This document shows, in pieces, positions 1-11,177 of a stretch of 64,000 bases of DNA. The first letter of the stretch is position 1, and the number at the start of each line of letters is the position of its first letter. Made by a program: the position numbers and the translations under genes. The notes beneath the pieces were generated by a model. It was not told where the DNA came from. It did no database searches and worked only from the letters and a program-made list of their open reading frames with translations. This DNA comes from Metaphire vulgaris (taxonomy: Eukaryota; Annelida; Clitellata; Crassiclitellata; Megascolecidae): positions 11,312,881 to 11,376,880 of the forward strand of contig CM030833.1 in NCBI GenBank assembly GCA_018105865.1, written 5' to 3'.

Positions 1-461
1 AAATATAAAAATATGCCAGGGACAAATTACAGGCTTTCATACATTTCATACAGTAAAAATGTAAAAATAGAAAAAACTGTGCAAAAAACTGGTGAAAAAC
101 AAAAATTATTTGTCCACACCTGACACCAGAAACTATGCATGATGAACAAAGCAAATAGTCATCAATCAAACGTTTCTGCATGAAACTGAATGTAAACATG
201 TAACCGAATGTTACACATTAATTATAACACTGGTCAACAAATTTTATGCAAGATTTTATTTCCTCCACAAATTCTAGTGAAACTAATAGAATTTTACTTG
301 CTGGACGCAAATATGTACCGTATGTACTTGCAGATAAATCGAGAAATCTATGCCGTAAAATTCACTTTAAAACTTCGAGTCAACTTATCTGCGAGTCAAT
401 GCAATTTTCCAAAGAATTTTTGTAAAGGAACACATTGCCTAATGCATTACAATGACCTTTG

Positions 462-605
462 GCCTGTAAACAGCTTGGAGACTACCGGTTGGGAGAGGGA
501 AGCAGCCGTCTGTTTGACCGCACGGCTGACCTTCAGGCACTTGGCCTCTGTGTACCGCAAATACCTTTGACCTGTAAACAGCTTGGAGACATCGGGTTGG
601 AGGGG
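462..605. repeat. Partial tandem duplication, period about 109
   Basis: CCTGTAAACAGCTTGGAGAC occurs near 464 and again near 570, each followed by a related GGTTGG-GAG stretch. Confidence 0.7.
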
Positions 606-1047
606 AGCGGTCGCCTGTTGACTCAATTTCAGTGTAGATCAGCCATTATTAGGCAATTCAATAAATCTGTAAGCTCCTAAATTTCCTTGTCGACTTACAC
701 GCGGGTCATAGCAAATTACATAATTTTTTACCAAAACACGGGGTTGACCTATCTGTGAGGTCGACTTGTCTGCAAGTAAGTATGGTAATTAGAATTTCTG
801 TATCATGTAAGGTTTTGAGAAATCAACAATTCAGCATTTAGTATTGTAATGTTATCAGCGACATAATCCTACAGAAGGATACTGTAATTAAATTAGTTAA
901 TAATTCAATTCACAACCATGAACTAAACAGTTGTCTGTCATCAATTAGAAAGACTGCAGCTGCTTCTTAGCACTGTTTGGTATATATTGGATTGCGTGAT
1001 CATAGCAACAATTCATGCTATGCATGTAGTCTTGATGACAAGTTTGG

Positions 1048-1474
1048 GCACGTCAGGGCATGCTTAATCATACTAACTTTTAACATCCATGTAGTTAAGT
1101 GATCCTGCAGTGCATATTGCATCTGTTATGGCTGTAACACATGATTCTTGCCTAACAAGATCATAACCTAATTCCAAGCAGCTAACCGAATTAACTGCAT
1201 TTGAAAAATCTTTACTTAAAAATCGGCTGTTTCTCAAAAACCTTGTAACATTGCACGTCAGGGCATGCTTAATCATACTAACTTTTAACATCCATGTAGT
1301 TAAGTGATCCTGCAGTGCATATTGCATCTGTTATGGCTGTAACACATGATTCTTGCCTAACAAGATCATACCCTAATTCCAAGCAGCTAACCCGAATACC
1401 CATAACTGTCGAAAAACCATTTGAAAAATCTTTACTTGAAAATCGGCTGTTTCTCAAAAACCTTGTAACATTGT
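1048..1474. repeat. Tandem duplication, unit about 205 bp
   Basis: Copy 1 is 1048-1252 and copy 2 is 1253-1474. Both start GCACGTCAGGGCATGC and end CTTGTAACATTG. Copy 2 is about 17 bases longer, with extra sequence around 1390-1418. High identity implies a recent event. Confidence 0.9.
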
Positions 1475-2072
1475 AGGAAAATTTCAAAATTATTCCTGTG
1501 ATCAGCATGACAAAATCTATCTGGTACACCAGAAATTGCAAAGGAAACAAAAACCTTGTTGACCAGTGAATTATTAATTGCACATTAATATACATTAGTA
1601 TTCAAAAGAATAATATTTAGCCATGATCAAAATTACAAGTCAACTTCAAGTATCATAGGCTCTTAGCAATGACTAACAAAATATGCTTAATTAACTAATC
1701 TTTCAATGAGATTATAAATATTTATAATACACACCAATTCAAACATTTTTATCACATGACCATGAAAATTTAATTTTATTGTGCTTATTATAATCATAAC
1801 CTCTACAAAATGTACCGAGTAAATTCTACCATATTACATTATGACTATTTTGACCTACAATGTCCACTATGATTGATTCTCTCAAATCATCAAATGCAAA
1901 TTTATTTGCATGGCTATTGTTGGATCACAGTTGGTGGAGTCAGAACAAATCTGACCCATATCAGAATAAAAGTCATAGTTGGATGGTTTTAGAAGTCTGC
2001 AGTCTTAAATGTGCTTGGCTAAAAGCTGCATTCTGAAAAATTTGCAAGTGTTGGTGCTTCAGGATATATATA

Positions 2073-2078
<6 letters not shown>

Positions 2079-2166
<88 letters not shown>
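2079..2166. repeat. (TA)n microsatellite
   Basis: Uninterrupted alternating TA of about 88 bases. Confidence 0.97.
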
Positions 2167-2169
<3 letters not shown>

Positions 2170-5157
2170 CAATAATAGCCTAACAACCAGTTAATTTGCA
2201 TCATCATTGTTTTATCATAAATATCATATATACAGTATCAAAACATGCGAGTTTCTATTTGGACAAAATAAGACATTCTACATTTTTTGAATAAGAAATT
2301 TTTTTATTCATTACTGACACTAGTCCATGTAGCGTCTGCATCGTTTCACTCATTCCTTTTGCATAACGTAGACTTCCTTTGCGTTCTGCGTGAACATTGT
2401 ATTGCAAGATGTTCTCACATATGTGTGGCTCATGCAATGCTTCAGTCAGCCGCAGTTCACTGATTAATCAAAAATACAAGAGCATTAGTAATCTGAAAGA
2501 CAATAATTACAACTAAGACTGTCAAATTAATGCGTTAACTAACGCTTTAAAGAATCACTGTTAAAAAATTAACGCCGTTAAAAGTTTTAATGCAAAGTTT
2601 GTTTGATCAATAATAGAATTATAAAGTTTTCATTTAATTATAAAACCATTGACTTTGCTGCTGAATGAACATTGTTACAAAATTGTCATGATAAAATAGT
2701 CAACAATGTTAAGCAATTGACGTTTGAGCGTCTACGTTGTTGCTCAACGATTGAATACTTACTTTTTGGTTTGCGACATACCGCATGACTCTAAATTTCA
2801 ACTTTAAAATAGATTAATTTAAGTATATAATGTGTTGCTGGCAATGTCATTTTGTTGACTATCTAGAACTAATAAATTTCAATTTATAAATAAAACTGAC
2901 AGTAAGTGGTTAAGTTTATGATAGAAGAATGCCAAATTTTAAGTCAAATTCACAACACAACTGGCACCCAAACTGCGGTCAAATTGGCTGACAAACCAAC
3001 ACAATCAAAGATATATATGCAGGAGTTGGGCCCAAACACTTCTTCCCCCATCACTTCCAGATGTGACAAATAATTCATAAATGGGTAAAGGAAACTAAGA
3101 AATTGATCTGAATCAACAGCACCAACCAGTCAATTTTCAATGGCATAGTGTCCCTTGCTAAGAGATGTCCAGTTGAAAGTCATTGAAATGGCCAGTGGCT
3201 TTCATGAACTGCCTAATATTTTTATTCACATAGATGGACATTCAAAAACCACAGAATTTGCTATAGACTAACTGAGGCCTGTGCTTGCGGATGAAGCACA
3301 GCACTGCAACAAAGTAGCCAAACGGTACAGAGGATGCACACAATGGCACCTACCAATTGTGGGGTTGGAAGATCAATTCCACAAAAAGAAAAGTCGGGAG
3401 GAAGCTGACAACAATGGAAACTGGCTTGAAATCTGTAAAATTGGGCTTTCTCTCAAACCAACTGGAGAGGTCAGGCATCACTGAGTGCACAATGCACATG
3501 CACCTTAGGAACTTTCCAATAAAGGGAAAACATACTAAAGCAAAAAAGCACATCAATTCATCAACTGCTTTCTTATTTCGTTGGCATTTTGAGAAAAAGT
3601 GACAACTTCTGACTGACTCGAAAAAGAAAAAGATCAAGACTTTCTGGAACAGAAGTCAAGAAACTATTGATAAAAGTGCAACCAACAGAAGTCCTGACTG
3701 CGATGACAAATTAAATGATAAAAAGGTGAAAATCATCACCAATCAGTGAACCAGTTGAGTGACAGTATAATAATATGCAACAGCAATAGATCACAGAATT
3801 TGGAACTCTATGGTAACTGCTCTTCAGAATCACAGTTTACTTACAACAATGAATCCATATTAGAATTGGCAGGGCCTGCAAACACAATAAATGATCAAAT
3901 CAAAGATATATCTAAGAGCAAAAACAATGAGAAACTACAGTATGAGCATATGCAGTACAAAATATAATTAAATATGATGCCCAAATGCCCATATACTCTG
4001 TGAATGGTTATATATCTTTAAATCAATACTTACGATGTTAAATATTTAAATCGCTTCTTCTTCTCAAGTCCATGACCTGTTTCAATTACTTCTTTTGACT
4101 TTGCCGACAGATCAAGTCGCTGTTGGAGCTCAGTTATGAAAAATTTGCAAACTAGAAATAATGAAAAACCATTGTCTGAGTTACATACATAACCCTTATT
4201 GCGCAGGGTTTACTTTTTTTAAAACACAGAAAGCTATTCTATCTACCTAAATTTCAAGTAGCTTTAGATATAAATATTCGCAACAATCAATGTTTTAATA
4301 AAACACTTCCATTTTAAAATATAAAAGAGTAAGTGCAATATAGAAAATAGATAACACTGTCAAATACAACAGTAGAATTATGTTTTCATGATTGTGACTT
4401 CACAGCTTCAAAGGCAATATAAGAACAGATTAAGCTACTATCAAGTGACTATTACAAGGCCCAAACCCAGTTCCCCTACTTCTGCACATATGATTGATCA
4501 GTTTTCATTGCAAATGCAATGATAATTGCTCTGCAACAGGCAACCACTAGAGGGCACTTGTGCATAATGCACACACTGATTTTATTCACCTATATCATAC
4601 TATACACTAGTAACACTACCACTATCAATATATACCGCGTGCATTATGCACAAGTGCCCACTACAGTATTAAGAACATTCCATAAAAAACTGCAGTTAAT
4701 GATGATGGTTGACTTGACCAATCCAATTTCTTTAAAGACATTTTCCTGCATAGTTGCAGCCGAAATTGCATCATCAATATAATCACTATAAAATGAAAAT
4801 GTCACTTCTTCCAAATGACTACTGAAGATAGATTGCCTCTGGATACAGTTGAGAAGCACCATTTACTTGACATTCCAATTTCAAATGTTTAATAATAATA
4901 AGGTAATCCTCCAGTTTAGGTGTGTAAATTATTTTACTCACAGTGTCACAAGCCTTGAAGTTGCAAGTCGGCTTAGGTGATACCATAACAAAATCGCGGA
5001 CGACAAAATAGTGGCGACAAAATTGCAGAGACAAAATAGCGCACGACAAAATAGCTCAAAAACGCGACAAAATAGCGCCGACATAATCGTGCAATAGGAA
5101 TGGAGCGACGTGATTGTTTGATATGAAGAGACCTTATTTAATTCTACGTTATTGATT

Positions 5158-5760
5158 AAGTAAGTAAGTAAGTAAGAGAACATCAAGATTATAGTGGTAA
5201 CTTGTCTAAAAGACTGCGCGAACACTTTAAACAAAATTAAACTAAGTAGCTAGTCTTAAAAAGCCAAGACTTCAGTCGATTCCTGAAAATATCTAGCGAC
5301 GATGACTCCTGTATGTCAGCAGGAAGCGAGCTCCAAGTACGTGCAGCAGCCACTGGGAAGGCACGATCTCCGACGGTGACAAGACGCGTTCTTGGAACCA
5401 TAAGCACCGAAGTCGCGGACGATCTAAGTCGTCGGCGGCCCGCGAGGTCAGAAATGCTACGAAACTCGGATGCAAGATAGTTCGGACCCATCCCGTGAAG
5501 GCAGCGGTATACAAGAGTTGATAACTTGAACATGATGCGCTCAGGCACTGACAGCCAATGAAGATCAACAAGAAGTGGGGTGACATGATCACATCGGGCC
5601 GAACGATAGATAAGACGAGCGGAACAGTTCAAAACAGACTGCAACCGGTCGAAAGAATAGGCAGGTGACCCCGCAAGAACAGCATTGCCATAGTCGAGCC
5701 TAGTCAGTACCAGAGCAACAACCAACGTCTTGATATGAAGAGACATTTTTAACAGTTTAC
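5158..5760 (-). mobile_element. CR1/Jockey-type LINE, 3' end of reverse transcriptase ORF
   Basis: Minus-strand frame 5746-5237 encodes the thumb/C-terminal part of a non-LTR reverse transcriptase: LTRLDYGNAVLAG, RLIYRSARCDHVTPLL, DLHWLSVPERIMFKL and VGDRAFPVAAARTWSSLP. The (CTTA)n tail at 5158-5176 is the expected 3' terminus. It is 5'-truncated and lies within the minisatellite of the surrounding element. Confidence 0.9.
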
Positions 5761-5945
5761 TATATCCATCTACGTGCTTGATTGATATGCAGAGACATTT
5801 TTAGTTTTTGCTTCCACGTGATTTCTTAATATGCAGAGACATTTTAAACATTTTATTATTTGCTTCTACGTGATTGACTAATATGAAGAGACATTTTTAC
5901 TGATGTTATTGATTAATATAGAGAGACATTTTGATAATTATAATT
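5725..5945. repeat. Minisatellite with AGAGACATTTT core, unit about 60 bp
   Basis: The core recurs near 5738, 5790, 5836, 5888 and 5922, usually preceded by TGATTGATATG-like sequence. A related copy near 5112-5150 lies beyond the LINE, so the LINE split the array. Confidence 0.75.
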
Positions 5946-6683
5946 GCTTTGGTGTTTTATGAATTTTAATAAACATGTTAAATTGAAAGTTGTGCTCTCT
6001 ATCGTTTCTTGCTTCGCGCTATTTTGTGCTATTTTGTCGTCCGCGATTTTGTCTCCGCTATTTTGTCGGCGCGATTTTGTCTCCACTATTTTGTCTCCGC
6101 GATTTTATTTTGTCGTCCGCGATTTTGTCTGGACACCGGCTTAGGTTTCAAGAAATTTATTTGCCTGCAATCCTCGATGAATGGCTTATATTAAAATGAT
6201 GTGCTTTATCCAATTTTAGCTGACACAAAGTTTGCCAGGGTCGTGGCATGCTACAAAACCGCTGAAGTGGTAGCAATTCCAAAGTTTAGGAAACCTTGGC
6301 CTATGGTACTTTTAAAATTTAATCTTATTTCGCAAAAACGCATCATCATCATGATCATTTTGCTCTGAAACTCCACTAACAATAGAGAATCTCTTCGATG
6401 ATGAGTGTTAACTGTTACCTGGCAGTTAAGCGATTTTGCCTTACTCAAAGGATTTTTAAGACGTGTAACAAAGGTACGTTCCTGGCAAAATTTTAAAAAG
6501 ATAGCCTAATTTTCAAGAAATTTTACTGTCTATTTAACTTTATGAGATAATAAAGATATTTTGTTGTTATACAGAGGTTTTAATGTTATAAATATAATTT
6601 AAAATAATTAAAATAATTTACATACATAAACTGGAGGATTACCTACTAATGCTGAAGATACGAGGAGGGAAGTCATAAGGTAT

Positions 6684-6712
6684 TTAATAATAATAATAAT
6701 AATAATAATAAT
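6684..6712. repeat. (TAA)n microsatellite
   Basis: About ten TAA units directly 5' of the LINE fragment that follows. Confidence 0.9.
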
Positions 6713-6859
6713 AGGCTTTAGAGTTTTCCATTAGGATCAGGCCTGTATGAAAATGAAGCTGGGCAGATACCAATGACTACAACTAATGATTACAACAGTC
6801 GCCATGTCACTACATTTCGATTTTGTGTGCATATGACAAGGCCAATGGCGCGGCATATG

Positions 6860-7465
6860 CACTTAAATGAATTTGATTGTATACATTTGGATACTAAAAT
6901 CATACTAAAATCATTACATTGGCTTAAAACAACTGAACGTATCCAATATAAGATAATAACACTTACACATAGCTCACTTCAGTCATCAAAACCTGTCTAC
7001 CTTAGATCACTATTAACCCCTCAGCCTCCTCGACCCACACGTTCATCATCTTACCTCACTCTGTCACTACCACTCAATCAGTCATCCCTGAAAATTTGCA
7101 ACTGTGCCTTCTCATACGCCTCACCTGAACTTTGGAACTCGATCCCAGCTTCCCTCCGCAGTCTTGGACACTTTCAAACAATAAAATCTGATTCTTCATT
7201 TCCTATCAATCCCGCATTATCTCCTCAAGTCTTCAGGTCTAAGATTAAATCATTCCTTTTTCTAAAATCATATCCTCCATAGCTGTAACAACCTAGCCTC
7301 ACTGCCCTTTGGACGTTGACTATTGCCTGGCTGATAACATACCTTCCCCATAGCTATTTTAAGAGAGGCTGAGCGCCTAAGAATAAGCAGCTACTGTTGT
7401 GCTGCTTTCCAAGGCGCTATAAAAATCCACGAGATTTTACTTTACTTACTTACTTTACTTTAATT
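6860..7465 (+). mobile_element. L2/CR1-like LINE 3' end
   Basis: The frame to 7282 encodes the RT C-terminus: LKSLHWLKTTERIQYKI, TRSSSYLTL, FSYASPELWNSIP, KIKSFLF. After the stop comes a conserved 3' tail with AAGGCGCTATAAAAATCCAC, GAGATTTTACTTTAC and a CTTTA-rich terminus. 5'-truncated and probably dead. Confidence 0.88.
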
Positions 7466-7768
7466 TGGATACGCTGGGGACGAAGTTTATTTTACATTTC
7501 ATAGACCAGGATACAAGAGCTACAGACTTTCGCACGGCGACGGTTCTCTCTTCTTCGGGTCCGAGGTCGTATACGGATCTTCGTCTTCTTCGTCTCCTTT
7601 ACTTGCAAATATTAAATCCACAGTCAGCAGCAAATGAAACAACAAAACAAACGACACTCGTCTCCAATTATTATGAAACGCCATGGCTTACATTCACTCA
7701 TCAACCGGTTGACTCTGCGATGACCCGGAAGCAGACGTGTCTTAAACGGTAAAACGTTCGAGAGGTCA

Positions 7769-7779
7769 AGGCTAGTAGC

Positions 7780-7853
<74 letters not shown>

Positions 7854-7881
7854 CAGTAGTAGCAGTGGCAGCAGTGGTAGC

Positions 7882-7931
<50 letters not shown>

Positions 7932-7975
7932 CAGCAGCAGTAGTAGTAGTAGCAGCAGCAGCAGTAGCAGCATTT
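7769..7975. repeat. (AGT)n/(AGC)n microsatellite
   Basis: About 200 bases of AGT with AGC and GGC variants. Confidence 0.97.
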
Positions 7976-8689
7976 ATAAAGCATGAATATCAACCAATTG
8001 GTAATGTGATGTAATTAACTATTTATATTGCGCCTGTTTTATTGTAAACAAGCTCATTACAATGTCAATAATGATGCGTGTGAGAACGTACAGGTACGGC
8101 GTTCACATACTCGTTTTGTTGAAGAGTAAAAAGGATAAATTCCCAAACCTTTTTTTAGAAAAAAAGCCCTGTTTTAGGTTCATTTTCAGCTTCCATGAAT
8201 AGCAAGCGTGTGAAAGAGTTTTAACAAATCTCGACTTATAAGACATTTTTAATGTAAAGAAAACGAACCTGCTCAAGATTGTGATCCAAAATTTGATCCT
8301 AAATTTTAATGTCGTGAAAATGGAACTTTTACTAAAACAGCGCTATAAAAATTTGTTCACATTTACGCGGAAAAGGCACAAAAAGACATAGACTTTGCTT
8401 ATTAATTATTAATTAATGATTTAATGTCTACGAGAAAAGGCTGTCGAATGGAGTAATGTTTAACACAAAATAATATTTCTCTTTGATTTCTGGAGACTAT
8501 TATTTGCTTTTTGTGATTTATTTAATTGTAAATCTAAAGATAGCGTCGAGGATCGTTATATTGGACTGCTTGGTTTTATAGTAATTTAAGCAGGGGCTCT
8601 AAGATGGACTACTACTCCCTCTACCTTAATGTTCACATAAAACAAATAGCACGCCTTCAAGTAAATACAAAGTGCTTTGGCTAGAGCTG

Positions 8690-9310
8690 TCACGCGAACG
8701 CCAAAAGCTTACCACATCACTCGGTCTTGAAATCGCTTCACTGGCTTAAAGTTCCAGAACGGATACATTTCAAGATTCTATGCCTGACCTACAATGCCAT
8801 CCAGTTCTTGAAGCCCACATACCTTTATAATCTCTTTACAATTCAAACGCAGCGGCCAACTCGTTCATCTGCCAGCCTGACACTCATTCGACCAACAGCA
8901 ACGTCAGTAATGTCACTGAAATTCTCAGATCGGTCGATCTCGTACACTGCGCCTCGTCTCTGGAATGATCTTCCGTCAAAGATCCGAAAGCCCAATAACT
9001 CAGGTCCTCTTCAGTTCATAAATCAGTCACCATTGGCCATCACTCCACAAACGTCCGAAAACAACTTAAAACTATTCGTTTCAAGAAATCCTATGGTGAA
9101 ATCTTTACTACAGATCTGCATTCTACCCACTGCAAATCTTATCATCTCCATAAAAATACTTTACTGCGACTGCCTACCTGGATCTACAACCTTGAGCACT
9201 ACAGCTTATGGACTATGGATTTTTACCCAGATTGAGTTCTTGTGATTAGCTGATGCACTGCGCCAAGGTTTTGGGCAGCGCTATAGAAATTTCATTTTTT
9301 ACTTTACCTT
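8690..9310 (+). mobile_element. L2/CR1-like LINE 3' end, second copy
   Basis: Encodes LKSLHWLKVPERIHFKIL, PTRSSASLTL, ISYTAPRLWNDLPSK, then frame decay. It ends in the same kind of tail, GCAGCGCTATAGAAATTTCA then TTTTTTACTTTACC. Diverged from the copy at 6860-7465. Confidence 0.85.
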
Positions 9311-9912
9311 TAAACCAGATTTCTATAGCGCTGCTCGCACTGACATATTCATGAGCGCTTTGACTTTGGTCCACTTTTTTGCAACATTGTTTTGCCTGTC
9401 TGTTCAGGTGTTTTAGTAGCTGATTCAGTAGAGTGTTTAGCTCTGGTTTAGATGAGTGGTGAACCTGGATTTGTGAACTGAGGTTGTGTATCTCGGACAC
9501 TCACATGTCCGCCGGCGCCGAGTGGACATTAATGTGATCTGCAATAGCAATTTAGCCTCATGGCAGGATTAATATGGAAGAGCTATATAGATTGTCCATT
9601 GGCATTTTGTGTGTGAATATTTTCGACCAGTCGTATCTAGGCTACTGTCTGTATGGTGGCAGAAAACAGCTAGAGTTACATCAAACGTCAGCTTCTTGAG
9701 ATAGCTTTAAGTCTTTATCTAGTGTACTGTTTTCAGCTCAAGCATTTGTGTGTGATAACAAACTACATCTAGAACATTTCAAACTGAATGTATGCTCACA
9801 GCTGACAAATCAACACTGTTGCACATCTGTTTGGGGATGCTGAAATTCTTGCAACGCAGCTCAAAACACAAAGTGGCTATGACCATGAATAACATTAATG
9901 TACTTTTGCATT

Positions 9913-9918
<6 letters not shown>

Positions 9919-9998
<80 letters not shown>
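9919..9998. repeat. (TC)n-(AC)n compound microsatellite
   Basis: TC repeat to about 9976, then AC repeat to 9998. Confidence 0.97.
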
Positions 9999-9999
9999 T

Positions 10000-11060
10000 A
10001 CCATGATATATGACAAATCTGTTGCTGTGGAAATACTTTCAGATTCTATGTGCTTTGCTGATAAAGGCATGACCTTCAGATTAAGACTTTGATGTTCTCA
10101 TTTGCCCAAACCCTTTAGCTGGAACCAACCAAATCTTTTGAATTTTGACCACAAGTAGAATTCTATAGCTTCTATTTGACTGCTTCTGACTGTCGAGATG
10201 CCTTGTGTCACGTTGTGTGTGACTAGAATTTTTAGCTGAGAAATGAGATTTATGCTGAGCAGAACAAGGAGAATGAATGTACCGTATGATAAAGTCGATC
10301 CGTTAAGTGATTTTGGGTATTTGAAGGTGTCTAAAGTCATTGACCCTGATCTTAAATGAGAACTTTGATATGAGAGTCTGAACAATGGCAGAACATGTGG
10401 CGGCAGGATTGTTTTGATTGAAAAACTGAGCTTTGAACTATCGAAAACTGAAGATTTTGACATTCCCAGATTGATTCCTGATGATATAAGAAAATTTTAA
10501 ACCTGCTATTCGCTCATTCTGACAATATAAAAATCTTAATTACAATCTTGATTTTTTTATATTTATGTAGCGCCAATATTTAATAAATGTTTATGTGGCG
10601 CATAAATTACCAATCTTAAAAGCGCTTGTCAACTTTTATTTAGATGTCAGAATGTTGAAAATAATTACGCAGAGTTAGCTAAATTAATTATTTTCGCATG
10701 CTATATTTGGAAACTTTATTTATATAACCTGTGAATTGGCCTAAAATTCTCGATGATATTGACTTATTCATTAATCAACATTAATTGATCTTAGAGAACT
10801 TTATGAGCTGGACAGAGGAAAATTAAGATACTAAGATGCATAAAGTAGATGAATTGTGAATTAAATGTAATGGAAAACATTAAAATTTGGATAATTAAGC
10901 GCTCAATAACTGACAAATATGGTAGTGACAGATGCACACTTCCCACAGCTGTTGTCAATTTCTCAGCAATTAACCTGAGATGTTTGATAACTGTTCAGAA
11001 ATTTATTGCATACAACACTTTCAATTACTTGTATTTCTTGTGTTTGTGTCTTGGTTGCTG
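10000..11060. other. AT-rich spacer upstream of SNAPC2
   Basis: No recognised gene. A 121-codon minus-strand frame at 10098-10463 matches no family I know. A pair of GCGCC-containing motifs at about 10571 and 10600 resembles LINE-tail sequence. The SNAPC2 promoter should lie here, but no core element is convincing. Confidence 0.4.
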
Positions 11061-11064
11061 AAGA

Positions 11065-11177
11065 ATGCCATTTTTAAGAGAGCGATCAAAGCTTCAGCCA
11101 AAGAAGAAGATTACAGAAAATATCAACACAAAATGGATGCTTCCAGAAAAGAAGAAGCTCCTTGTGGCATTGCGAAA
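11065..11177 (+). CDS. SNAPC2: SNAPC2 exon 1 (start of Myb-like domain)
   Basis: The ATG follows an in-frame TGA at 11059. The exon encodes a basic N-terminus, then KWMLPEKKKLLVALR, the first helix of a Myb/SANT-like fold. The donor GTAGAA at 11178 splits a codon after two bases; the next exon supplies the A that completes a Lys codon. Confidence 0.7.

Larger units (their letters stand above)
1..4970. other. AT-rich non-coding stretch
   Basis: No frame with recognisable protein. It contains two local duplications (about 462-600 and 1048-1474), a long (TA)n tract, and at 2513-2590 TAACGC-type short inverted motifs resembling hAT-element ends without a findable partner. Short frames at 3281-3602 and 3746-3967 are unrecognised. 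Confidence 0.5.
4978..6136. mobile_element. DNA element with long inverted ends and 9-bp target duplication
   Basis: CGGCTTAGG flanks it at 4969-4977 and 6137-6145. The ends are inverted: ACAAAATCGCGGACGACAAA lies near 4988, and its complement near 6112-6131. Both ends are built of degenerate iterations of a GCGACAAAATA unit. The middle carries a LINE 3' fragment and a minisatellite with AGAGACATTTTTA. A 9-bp duplication and long subterminal repeats are typical of Mutator-like elements; no transposase is present. Confidence 0.75.

Noticed and set aside
2513..2590. hAT-type element with TAACGC ends
   Set aside because: The left-end-like motif is present, but no inverted partner or target duplication was found downstream.
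10098..10463. 121-codon minus-strand frame
   Set aside because: No recognisable family, no splice context, AT-rich background; chance frame is the simpler reading.
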